Shown: piece after piece, positions 8,818 through 15,757 of the stretch
Numbering within the stretch: the first letter of the stretch is position 1
How the letters are laid out: each line of letters opens with the position of its first letter
NCBI GenBank assembly: GCA_003660555.1
Contig: QMUK01000014.1
Span: forward strand, 1-18,783
DNA length: 18,783 nucleotides
Reading direction: 5' to 3'
Origin: Thermococci archaeon
Lineage (GTDB): Archaea; Hadarchaeota; B88-G9
Notes under the pieces: generated by a model
What the model was told of the DNA's origin: nothing
Database searches by the model: none
The model's input: the letters and a program-made list of their open reading frames with translations, nothing else
Position numbers and translations under genes: made by a program

Positions 8818-8890
8818 CTCAATTTCTTCCTAGTTAAGTAAATGAGTTTTCAGACGTTCGTCTAACTTCCATACTGCGAGCACCGAAATT

Positions 8891-8899
8891 GATTTAAGC
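8891..8899 (+). promoter_or_regulatory. Putative TATA box of the mevalonate operon
   Basis: GATTTAAGC is centred about 32 bases before the TTG start at 8928, implying a leader of only about six bases. Leaderless or near-leaderless messages are common in archaea and would explain use of TTG without a well-spaced ribosome site. Confidence 0.4.
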
Positions 8900-8927
8900 T
8901 GGACTCATTATCCCCCGTGGGTCGAGG

Positions 8928-9971
8928 TTGAAGGCGGGGATTGTCTCCTATGGCATATACATACCCATGTATAGGATTACTGCAAGAGAAATCGCTAAAA
9001 TATGGGGGAAAGATCCCAAAGAGATAGAGAACGGACTACTAATAAAAGAAAAGTCAGTACCTGGGATAGACGAGGACACAGTAACTATATCTGTTGAAGC
9101 TGCTAGGAATTGCATCAAAAGAGTTAGAGTTGATCCTTCGGAGATAGGAGCTATATTCGTGGGTTCTGAGTCTCATCCATATGCCGTTAAGCCTACAGCT
9201 ACAATAGTAGGGGAAGCAATAGGTGCTACTCCCGAGATGACTGCTGCAGACTATGAGTTCGCTTGTAAAGCAGGGACTGCCGGAATACAAACCTCTCTCG
9301 GTTTAGTCAATTCTGGAATGATAAAATACGGATTGGCAATAGGAGCAGACACTGCCCAAGGTGCTCCAGGAGATCCATTGGAGTACTCGGCATCCGCGGG
9401 AGGTGCTGCCTTCCTAATAGGATCCAAGGACAAGATAGCTGAAGTGTTAGACACTTACTCATTCACGACAGATACGCCGGATTTCTGGAGAAGAGAGGGG
9501 AAAGCGTATCCAAGACACGCTGGTAGGTTCACAGGTGCACCAGCATACTTCAAGCACATAATATCTGCCTCGAGAGGTATAATGGAAAGGAACTCCATAG
9601 AACCAAAGGAAATAGACTATGTAGTCTTTCATCAGCCAAATGGGAAATTCCCCATGAGAGCCGCGAAGTTATTAGGATTTGAAAAGGAACAGTATCTCCC
9701 CGGGATTGTGGTGACGCAAATAGGAAATACTTACTCAGCCTCTTCGTTGATAGGGCTCTCAGCAGTCTTAGACGTTTGTAATGGTGGCGAAAAGGTTTTA
9801 CTAACTTCTTTTGGATCTGGAGCTGGAAGTGACTCTTTTCTCCTAGAAGTCACAGACAAGATAGTAGAGATTAAAGACAAGGCACCTAAATTCTCTGAAT
9901 TCATTCGCAGGAAGAAGTATCTGAGCTATGGAGAGTATCTGAAGCTATCAGGGAAAATTAAGTTGAGTTAG
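8928..9971 (+). CDS. Hydroxymethylglutaryl-CoA synthase, archaeal type
   Basis: The 347-residue enzyme condenses acetyl-CoA with acetoacetyl-CoA to HMG-CoA, the committed precursor of mevalonate and archaeal lipids. Catalytic residues are visible: Glu81 in [13 protein letters not shown], the nucleophile Cys113 in [13 protein letters not shown], and His235 in [10 protein letters not shown]. Length matches archaeal HMG-CoA synthases, which are shorter than eukaryotic ones. The start is a TTG at 8928, chosen because [17 protein letters not shown] matches the family N-terminus exactly in register; the next ATG would remove the first strand. The thiolase follows 10 bases later and the DUF35 gene after it. 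In archaea these three proteins form a complex that passes acetoacetyl-CoA between active sites. No lesions or odd residues are seen. Confidence 0.95.
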   Translation: MKAGIVSYGIYIPMYRITAREIAKIWGKDPKEIENGLLIKEKSVPGIDEDTVTISVEAARNCIKRVRVDPSEIGAIFVGSESHPYAVKPTATIVGEAIGATPEMTAADYEFACKAGTAGIQTSLGLVNSGMIKYGLAIGADTAQGAPGDPLEYSASAGGAAFLIGSKDKIAEVLDTYSFTTDTPDFWRREGKAYPRHAGRFTGAPAYFKHIISASRGIMERNSIEPKEIDYVVFHQPNGKFPMRAAKLLGFEKEQYLPGIVVTQIGNTYSASSLIGLSAVLDVCNGGEKVLLTSFGSGAGSDSFLLEVTDKIVEIKDKAPKFSEFIRRKKYLSYGEYLKLSGKIKLS

Positions 9972-9981
9972 GTGTCAATCC

Positions 9982-11148
9982 ATGAGGAAAGTCTACGTAG
10001 TAGGAGTTGGAATGACGAAATTTGGAGAACTATGGGAAAGGTCCTTCAGAGACCTATTCGTAGAAGCAGGAATACGAGCAATAGAGGATGCAGGAGTAGA
10101 CGGTAAGGAAATAGAGGCTCTATACATAGGCAACATGTCAGCTGGATTACTAGTCAAACAGGAACACGTGGCCTCTCTAATAGCGGACCACTCGGGACTC
10201 GCCTCTCTTCACATACCTGCTACTAGAGTTGAAGGTGGAGACGCATCGGGCGCCTTAGCTCTAGTCCAAGGGTTTTCGTCCATAGCCTCTGGAATGTACG
10301 ACGTGGTCGTAGTTGGAGGTGTGGAGAAGATGAGTGACGTTATGGCAGAGAAGGCCAGTGAAGTACTCGCTACTACATTAGATCAGGAATGGGAGGCCTT
10401 TTTTGGAATGACTTACGCTTCAGCCTATGCCCTAATGGCAAAGAGACACATGCATGAGTTCGGCACAACTGAGGAACAAATGGCACTAGTATCAGTAAAA
10501 AATCATAGTAATGGGTCCAAAAATCCAATGGCTCACTTTAGATTCGAAGTATCTCTTGAGAAAGTTTTATCTAGCCCAATTGTCAGCTATCCGATAAAAT
10601 TGCTTGAATCCCATGCAGTAAGTGATGGCGCATCAGCTTTAGTTCTCTGTTCTGAGAAAAAAGCAAAGGAGTTTGAATCTCCAGTGGAAATATCTGGAAT
10701 AGGGCAGGCTAGTGACTACATCGCTCTCCACGACAGAGACAACATAGTTTCAATGGCTTCCACAATAGAAGCTAGTAAAAGAGCTTACGAAATGTCTGGA
10801 GTGAAACCCGAAGAGGTAGATGTGGCTGAAGTGCACGACTGCTTCACCATATCAGAAATAATTGCAATAGAGGATCTAGGATTCTTCAAGAAGGGGAAAG
10901 GAGGACAAGCAACAGAGGATGGAGATACTGAAATAGGAGGAAAAGTTGCGATAAATACTAGCGGTGGATTGAAAGCTAGGGGACATGCCCCTGGAGCCAC
11001 AGGAATAGCACAAGTATGTGAAATCGTCCTCCAACTTAGAGGCGAAGCTGAGAAAAGGCAAGTAGACAATGCAGAAATAGGTCTCACACATAATCTCGGA
11101 GGATCGGGAGGTACCTGCGTAGTTTCAATTCTCAGAAGGAGGAGGTAA
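9982..11148 (+). CDS. Archaeal acetoacetyl-CoA thiolase (SCP2/SCPx-like), with Asp at the usual nucleophile position
   Basis: The 388-residue protein is a thiolase of the archaeal type that partners HMG-CoA synthase, expected to join two acetyl-CoA to acetoacetyl-CoA. It has the family N-terminus VYVVGVGMTKFGELWERSF, GVEKMSD, the SCP2-thiolase motif VHDCFTISE (His285, Cys287), GGLKARGHAPGATG (His335), and the C-terminal GGSGGTCVVSI. The segment aligned with the nucleophile loop (commonly EAACASGG) reads RVEGGDASGALA, so Asp87 stands where cysteine is expected. The codon is GAC at 10240-10242 in an otherwise intact gene. Either another residue serves, the reaction differs, or this is a known variant in some archaea. 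AGGTG precedes the ATG by seven bases. It lies between HMG-CoA synthase and DUF35 in one operon. Confidence 0.9.
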   Translation: MRKVYVVGVGMTKFGELWERSFRDLFVEAGIRAIEDAGVDGKEIEALYIGNMSAGLLVKQEHVASLIADHSGLASLHIPATRVEGGDASGALALVQGFSSIASGMYDVVVVGGVEKMSDVMAEKASEVLATTLDQEWEAFFGMTYASAYALMAKRHMHEFGTTEEQMALVSVKNHSNGSKNPMAHFRFEVSLEKVLSSPIVSYPIKLLESHAVSDGASALVLCSEKKAKEFESPVEISGIGQASDYIALHDRDNIVSMASTIEASKRAYEMSGVKPEEVDVAEVHDCFTISEIIAIEDLGFFKKGKGGQATEDGDTEIGGKVAINTSGGLKARGHAPGATGIAQVCEIVLQLRGEAEKRQVDNAEIGLTHNLGGSGGTCVVSILRRRR

Positions 11149-11149
11149 A

Positions 11150-11560
11150 ATGACAGAAGGTGTAGCTAGATTCTGGAGGGAAATACCTCACAGATACAGG
11201 TTACTTGGGTCTAAGTGCGACAGCTGTGGCAGGGTGTTTTTCCCCCCTAGGGTGCTCTGTCCAGAGTGTAGGAGGAAAGGTAACATATCCAGAGTGGCTC
11301 TAAGTGGCAAGGGTAAAATATACAGCTACACAATAGTTAAAGACGGGGCTAATGGATTCGAGAGACAAGTACCATACGTCATCGCTCTAATAAAACTAGA
11401 AGAGGGACCACTAGTTGCTGGGCAGATAGTAGATTGCTCTCCAGACGAAGTGGAAGTGGGAAAACCCGTGGAATTGGTGTTCAGGAGAGTCAGTGAAGAC
11501 GGGGAAGAGGGAATAATATACTATGGATACAAATTCAGATTGGCAGAAGAGGAGAACTAA
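11150..11560 (+). CDS. DUF35 zinc-ribbon/OB-fold protein of the thiolase-HMGS complex
   Basis: The 136-residue protein has an N-terminal helix (ARFWREIPHRYRL), a rubredoxin-like zinc ribbon with Cys23, Cys26, Cys37 and Cys40 (KCDSCGRVFFPPRVLCPEC), and an OB-fold C-terminal half (GKIYSYTIVKDGANGFERQ, PYVIALIKLEEGPLVAGQI). In archaea this family bridges acetoacetyl-CoA thiolase and HMG-CoA synthase and contributes to a shared CoA-binding channel. Here it directly follows both genes. The ATG sits one base after the thiolase stop, with GGAGG just upstream inside the thiolase end, so the two are coupled. Its stop overlaps the end of a convergent small gene by four bases. Confidence 0.92.
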   Translation: MTEGVARFWREIPHRYRLLGSKCDSCGRVFFPPRVLCPECRRKGNISRVALSGKGKIYSYTIVKDGANGFERQVPYVIALIKLEEGPLVAGQIVDCSPDEVEVGKPVELVFRRVSEDGEEGIIYYGYKFRLAEEEN

Positions 11561-11829
11561 TCCGGAACTACCACCATAGTCATAGTTCCAGTGACTCCAT
11601 CTACTTCTCTCACTTTGTTCATTATTATCCTACTCAACGTCCTTATGTCCTCCGCCTCTACCTCCACTATCAGATTATACGGTAAACCTTCCCCCCCAAA
11701 GGCGGGCTTGGAAAGCACCCTACTTATTACATGCACCTGTTTTACCCCATCTATCTTGGATATCTCCTCTCTTACTTTCTCTTCCTTTCCCTTCCTCGCA
11801 CTAACTAGTACGTAAGCACATATCTCTAT
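11557..11829 (-). CDS. Stand-alone RAM (Lrp/AsnC ligand-binding) domain protein; no canonical in-frame start
   Basis: The reverse strand encodes about 90 residues reading ICAYVLVSARKGKEEKVREE, then SKIDGVKQVHVISRVLS, YNLIVEVEAEDIRTLSR and VDGVTGTMTMVVVPD. This is the alpha/beta ferredoxin-like RAM domain that binds amino acids in Lrp/AsnC regulators, here without a DNA-binding helix-turn-helix. The frame has no ATG, GTG or TTG before the first strand. The coordinates given assume an ATA at 11829, nine bases after GGAGG. An ATG at 11836, well placed for a leaderless start from a TATA box near 11864, is one base out of frame; removing one C of the CC at 11831-11832 would join it as MCIEICAYVLV. 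So this is either an AUA start, a recent frameshift or a sequence error. The domain itself is clean. Confidence 0.65.
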   Translation of the reverse strand: MEICAYVLVSARKGKEEKVREEISKIDGVKQVHVISRVLSKPAFGGEGLPYNLIVEVEAEDIRTLSRIIMNKVREVDGVTGTMTMVVVPD

Positions 11830-11860
11830 GGCACATCCCCTCCATCCAGTCCTGTCTTGC

Positions 11861-11870
11861 TTTTAAAAAC
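11861..11870 (-). promoter_or_regulatory. Putative TATA box of the RAM-domain gene
   Basis: GTTTTTAAAAG on the reverse strand is centred near 11865, about 28 bases before the out-of-frame ATG at 11836. This fits a leaderless message starting at or just before that ATG. Confidence 0.4.
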
Positions 11871-12103
11871 TTAATGGAGATTTAGTGTGTGTCTCTAATC
11901 TCTCTACTGCTTCCTCTGGATTAGTTGTTAGGTGAAACTAATTGGTTCCTGAATGTGCAATGACTTTTGTCCCATCCAATCTAATTCCTGACGGCAGAGA
12001 CACTGGCTATTGGATTAAATAGACTCTGAAGCTTCATTCAGCGGGTCTGAGTTAACATGATAATAATTTAGACTGCCCACGCGATGTTCTTCGCCTCATC
12101 CCT
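11871..12103. other. Intergenic spacer, no gene recognised
   Basis: No convincing reading frame in this spacer. It holds a 7-bp inverted repeat, ATTAGTT at 11920-11926 and AACTAAT at 11936-11942, separated by nine bases. Scattered CTGA and ATGA tetramers nearby loosely recall C/D-box guide RNAs, but the C box does not fit. A/T-rich runs around 12010-12070 could be downstream terminator sequence of the zinc-ribbon gene ending at 12104. I assign no function. Confidence 0.4.
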
Positions 12104-12358
12104 CTATATTTTGATCTTCCAGTACCTTTTTCCCTCCCTTTCGTCTATGGAGTACTCCTCGAGAGCTTTTCTTGCCTTTTCCTTGTCTCTTAATAGTTCT
12201 AGGAACTTCTTCTTACCTAATTTGTGTAATATCACTTGGCACGGCGCACAAATGTAATAGAACTTTCTCTTACCTATCTCTCTGACGACAGTTCCCTTTA
12301 ATTTCCCCATGGAATCGACGTCTATTTCCTTTTGGCATAGATGACATCTCAATTTCAA
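12104..12358 (-). CDS. Small zinc-ribbon protein of unknown function
   Basis: The product is 84 residues. It has paired cysteines C5xxC8 (RCHLCQKEI) and C37xxC40 (YICAPCQVI), the pattern of a single four-cysteine zinc ribbon, followed by a lysine-rich helix (KLGKKKFLELLRDKEKARKALEEY). I do not recognise the family; it could bind nucleic acid or act as a partner protein. The start is a TTG at 12358, whose bases overlap the TGA of formate-tetrahydrofolate ligase (TTGA), which suggests translational coupling; a second TTG two codons on is possible. The coupling hints at a shared expression level with the ligase, not necessarily a shared function. Confidence 0.75.
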   Translation of the reverse strand: MKLRCHLCQKEIDVDSMGKLKGTVVREIGKRKFYYICAPCQVILHKLGKKKFLELLRDKEKARKALEEYSIDEREGKRYWKIKI

Positions 12359-13935
12359 CCCAAGATCCCTCTTATCTCTCCGTGCTCGTCTATATCCACT
12401 CTCTCAGCATTAGGTCTCTTTGGCAAGCCAGGCATCAGTAGTATGTCTCCTGCTATCGGGACTAGCAGTTTGGCCCCTCCATACACCCAGATGTCTCTTA
12501 TCCTTATCTCAAAGTCTTTCGGTGCTCCCTTGAGATTAGGATCGTCGCTAAGTGAGAATTGAGTTTTAGCTATGCATATCGGATAGTTTAGCCTGTTTCC
12601 AATTTTTTTAATTCTATTCTCAGCTGTTTTAGAGTAAGTAGATCCTGAGCCACCATACAGTCTAGATACTTTCTCTATCTTTTCTTTCAGATTTTCATCT
12701 AGAGAGTAGGTGTACTTCGGTTTTCTTCCTCGCTTTTCAGCGACTATCTCTGCCAAAGACGTTCCACCCTTGGATCCCTTACTATAGAAGTGTGTCTCAC
12801 TGTAATCTACTCCCAAATCCTCACATTTACCGAAGAACGTCCTTATGTCGGATTCAGTATCCGAATCGAATACGTTGAGAGAAACTACTGGTTCTAAACC
12901 TAGTTCCCTGACTATTCTCACGTGTTCCTCTAAGTTAGATAGACCCCTGGCCAAATCTCCGTTTCCTTGTTCTTTCAAAGCCCTTATGCTAGACACTATG
13001 ACTGCACAACATATGTTATCGAACTTCGATATTCTAGAGACTATGTTCACGAACTTCTCTGCACCTAAGTCTGATCCGAATCCACTCTCTACCACCACGT
13101 AATCTGATAGTCTGAGTCCCAATTCCATGGAGATCAAACTACTAGTACCATGAGATATGTTTGCAAATGCCCCTGTATGCACGAAAGCTGGTATGCCATC
13201 TGTTGTTTGTACTAGGTTAGGTTTCAAAGCGTTCTTGAGTAATGCAGTAATTGCGCCCTCAACATGGAGATCCCTAACTCGTACCTCCTCTCCATCGGAA
13301 TTAAAACCAACTATTATCTCTGCTATTCTCTCTTTTAACTCGGAATAGCTTCTGGACAAAGACAATATAGTCATGATCTCAGAAGCTGCCGTTATTACGA
13401 ATTTGTCCTCTAGTAGATGACCATTCCTATCTAGTCCTACTATGACTTTTCTCAGTGATCTGTCATTCATGTCTAACGTCCTAGGCCAAGTTACTTCCTT
13501 TATCTCGAGTTCGTTTCCTTGGAAGATGTGGTTATTTATTATCGCCGAGAGGAGATTATGAGCACTGGTGATTGCGTGGAAGTCTCCGGTGAAGTGGAGG
13601 TTTATTTCTTCGCTTGGAACTACCCTACTCTTACCCCCTCCCGTGGCTCCTCCTTTTATTCCGAATACTGGACCTAGTGACGGTTCCCTTATACTTAGAG
13701 TTGACGAAAATCCTATTTCGCTTAGTGCACCAGCTAGTCCTATAGTTGTGGTGGTCTTGCCTTCTCCAAATCTAGTCGGGGTGATGCCAGTCACTAAGAC
13801 TAACTTGCCTCTCCTCTTCTCACCCAGCATCTCAGATACTTTCTCCCAAGACACCTTGGCCATGTACTTTCCATACAGTTCGAGATCTTCCAATTCAAGC
13901 CCTATTTTTTTAGATACTTCCCATATCGGCTTCAT
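12355..13935 (-). CDS. fhs: Formate-tetrahydrofolate ligase
   Basis: The 526-residue enzyme activates formate with ATP and couples it to N10 of tetrahydrofolate, feeding one-carbon units into biosynthesis. The nucleotide-binding loop TGITPTRFGEGKTTTT is at residues 49-64. Further family blocks are SLGPVFGIKGGATGGGKS, the formate/folate segment LHFTGDFHAITSAHNLL, TWPRTLDMNDRSLR, and VHTGAFANISHGTSS. Length is slightly below the common 550-560 residues but no domain appears missing. GGGAGGT lies five bases before the ATG at 13935. The gene is uncommon in archaea, many of which carry one-carbon units on tetrahydromethanopterin, so the true pterin carrier here is uncertain. A small zinc-ribbon gene overlaps its stop codon. 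Confidence 0.95.
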   Translation of the reverse strand: MKPIWEVSKKIGLELEDLELYGKYMAKVSWEKVSEMLGEKRRGKLVLVTGITPTRFGEGKTTTTIGLAGALSEIGFSSTLSIREPSLGPVFGIKGGATGGGKSRVVPSEEINLHFTGDFHAITSAHNLLSAIINNHIFQGNELEIKEVTWPRTLDMNDRSLRKVIVGLDRNGHLLEDKFVITAASEIMTILSLSRSYSELKERIAEIIVGFNSDGEEVRVRDLHVEGAITALLKNALKPNLVQTTDGIPAFVHTGAFANISHGTSSLISMELGLRLSDYVVVESGFGSDLGAEKFVNIVSRISKFDNICCAVIVSSIRALKEQGNGDLARGLSNLEEHVRIVRELGLEPVVSLNVFDSDTESDIRTFFGKCEDLGVDYSETHFYSKGSKGGTSLAEIVAEKRGRKPKYTYSLDENLKEKIEKVSRLYGGSGSTYSKTAENRIKKIGNRLNYPICIAKTQFSLSDDPNLKGAPKDFEIRIRDIWVYGGAKLLVPIAGDILLMPGLPKRPNAERVDIDEHGEIRGILG

Positions 13936-14307
13936 ACTATACCTCCCAATTAACCTAGAGACTCGGTTTTTCTGTTTTTCTTCTTTCCTATTTTGGCTTG
14001 AGTACCCAGACTTCTCGAAGGAGTAGTAGTAATAGTCTTGTTTTCACAGCTTAGACACTTCAATATATCAATCATTCGATTTGAGTAAACTAATCTAATA
14101 CCTCCTTGTTTTCTCTAACAATGATTGATAACCATGTTATTCCTAAGCTGTGACTCCTGTAACTTCGTTTTCTGTGGATTCTCTCTACAGTTTGCTTGTT
14201 CCCGACTCATCGACCCTGAGGGAGTCTCTATTAGGAGTCCATTCGGAAGTGTTACTTGATATTCCACTAGTCCAATAGACTAGCTGCTACTAATTGGAAG
14301 CCCGAAT
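13936..14307. other. Structured intergenic spacer with several inverted repeats
   Basis: No gene is recognised in these 372 bases. The FTHFS leader takes the first tens of bases. Beyond it lie nested inverted repeats at 14044-14153 (listed separately), a 7-bp pair GACTCCT at 14152-14158 and AGGAGTC at 14233-14239, and a compact hairpin CTAGTC-caata-GACTAG at 14267-14283. The compact hairpin is about 25 bases beyond the stop of the gene ending at 14308 and could end that transcript. The density of pairing suggests a structured RNA, an operator region or the remains of a small palindromic element. Confidence 0.5.
14044..14153. repeat. Nested perfect 11-bp inverted repeats
   Basis: Outer arms TCACAGCTTAG (14044-14054) and CTAAGCTGTGA (14143-14153) are perfect reverse complements. 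Inside them TATCAATCATT (14066-14076) and AATGATTGATA (14120-14130) are also perfect. The unpaired gaps are 11 and 12 bases and the central loop is 43 bases, so the element could fold as one long two-part stem. It contains no reading frame of note. It could be an RNA structure, paired protein-binding sites, or a MITE-like remnant. Confidence 0.7.
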
Positions 14308-14895
14308 TCAATATCTAAGATACAATCCGCATCTGGAACACTGTATTTCTTCTCCCTTATTGATCTTTACTTCTCTCCTACATTCCGGGCATAACAATCT
14401 CCATTTCCTTCTCCTAAGGTTGTATTCTCTTTCAACTTGTCCAAAAAGATATAGTGTCTCTCCCTTGTTCGAGAAGAGCTTTTCTCTGGACTTGAACCCA
14501 GAATAAGTGACACTCACTCCCGAGTCTCTTATTTCTATTTCTCTCTCAGATATTATCTGTACCTCGTGTGGATCATAGACTTTTATGTGATATTTGATTC
14601 CGTTTCTCTCTAGCTGGTCTACTATTTCTCTCACTCTTTTCCTGACCTCTGGAGTTCTTATTCTCCTGGCAGAAATCGAATAAATTGGAAACTTCTCTAG
14701 TTCCTCTCTCTCTACACTATGGCCGTACTCCTCTACGATTCTCTCTATTTCTCTGAAGTCGTCTATGTCTTCTCTAATCTCTAACTCCCATTTCTTGAAT
14801 TTCCCTGTAGTCTCGAACTTTCCGTACTTCAATAGTTTCTTAAAATCTTCCTCTGGAAGGAAACCTGTAAGGAACTTGTATCTAATTCTCTTCAT
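14308..14895 (-). CDS. Conserved-looking protein with C-terminal zinc ribbon, function unknown
   Basis: The 195-residue protein is not one I recognise. Residues 1-130 are charged and alpha/beta in character (REDIDDFREIERIVEEYG, RTPEVRKRVREIVDQLERNG). The C-terminus is a four-cysteine zinc ribbon, C169xxC172 (LCPECRREV) and C186xxC189 (IQCSRCGLYLRY), preceded by a basic run (NLRRRKWR) that could touch nucleic acid. GGTGGAG lies a few bases before the ATG at 14895, and the nitrilase stop is only 18 bases upstream, so the two form an operon. No transmembrane or signal segment is seen. A role in nucleic-acid or ribosome-related work is possible but unproven. Confidence 0.75.
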   Translation of the reverse strand: MKRIRYKFLTGFLPEEDFKKLLKYGKFETTGKFKKWELEIREDIDDFREIERIVEEYGHSVEREELEKFPIYSISARRIRTPEVRKRVREIVDQLERNGIKYHIKVYDPHEVQIISEREIEIRDSGVSVTYSGFKSREKLFSNKGETLYLFGQVEREYNLRRRKWRLLCPECRREVKINKGEEIQCSRCGLYLRY

Positions 14896-14913
14896 TGATC
14901 TCCACCTAGTGAA

Positions 14914-15693
14914 CTAGACCTCATAGAATTCGGGTCTTCTGTCCTTTAATACATCATTATTATCCGTTATTTTCTTATCTCTGGCCTCTCTTGGGTCTAT
15001 TTTTACCTCCCTCACCTCTTCTCTTTCTCTTGAAGCCCTAGCGAGTATTTCTCCTTTAGGACTGGTAATTTGACTCATGCCGGTGAACTCCAAGCTACCC
15101 TCTCTCCCAATTCTATTAGCTGTTACAGTATAAATCCTGTTCTCAATGGATCTAGTTATCATTGCTCCTTGACAGTATGGTAAGACTAGATTCGCTGGAT
15201 GTGCTATCAAGTCAGCTCCCTTCAAAGCTAGTGTCCTAGCGGCCTCTGGAAATATCCAATCAAAACATATCATTAACCCCACCCTAACACTGCCTAAGTC
15301 AAAGACCCTGAATCCGGTATCTCCCGGAAGAAATAGCTCTTTCTCTCTGTGAAATAGGTGTGTTTTTCTGTATTTCCCTATCAAGCCATTGGGTCCTACT
15401 AATACTGCGGAATTGTACAGCCTTCTCCCTTCCCTCTCGGAAACACCTGCCACCAAGTATTTGTTCTCCTCTCTACACACTTCAGTCCACTCCTCGGTTG
15501 CCTTTCCAGGTATCTCCTCAGAAATTTCCAATAATTTCCTCCTACTCTCGAAATTGTAACCAGTAAGACACATTTCGGGAAACACTATCAGGTCTGCCCT
15601 ACTTCTCTCCAGTATGGAGAGAGTTCTCTCCAGGTTCTCATCGACTTCTCCGTATTGAGGATGTGTCTGAGCGAATGCTACTCTCAATTTCAC
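14914..15693 (-). CDS. Nitrilase-superfamily carbon-nitrogen hydrolase
   Basis: The 259-residue enzyme has the complete Glu-Lys-Cys triad: Glu40 in IVFPEMCLTGY, Lys110 in GKYRKTHLFHREKELF, and Cys143 in VGLMICFDWIFPE. Blocks such as PGDTGFRVFDLG, ALKGADLIAHPANLVLPY and the ending DRRPEFYEV strongly resemble the Pyrococcus nitrilase of known structure, active on small dinitriles. A role as nitrilase or amidase on a small substrate is likely; the natural substrate is unknown. I chose the GTG at 15693 (VKLRVAFAQT) because it matches the family N-terminus, and the longer frame reaching 15813 would run through the divergent promoter into the prenyltransferase gene. An operon partner, the zinc-ribbon gene, follows 18 bases downstream. 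Confidence 0.9.
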   Translation of the reverse strand: MKLRVAFAQTHPQYGEVDENLERTLSILERSRADLIVFPEMCLTGYNFESRRKLLEISEEIPGKATEEWTEVCREENKYLVAGVSEREGRRLYNSAVLVGPNGLIGKYRKTHLFHREKELFLPGDTGFRVFDLGSVRVGLMICFDWIFPEAARTLALKGADLIAHPANLVLPYCQGAMITRSIENRIYTVTANRIGREGSLEFTGMSQITSPKGEILARASREREEVREVKIDPREARDKKITDNNDVLKDRRPEFYEV

Positions 15694-15757
15694 ACCTCTT
15701 CTCCCAAGTACATATTCTGAAGTGTTCTGAAAAATCTTTTTCCCCGTCTCATGGGTC

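Noticed and set aside
11925-11995. Possible C/D-box guide RNA (GTGA, CTGA, ATGA, CTGA spacing)
   Set aside because: The C box deviates at two or more core positions and the second guide interval is too long; no terminal stem is visible.
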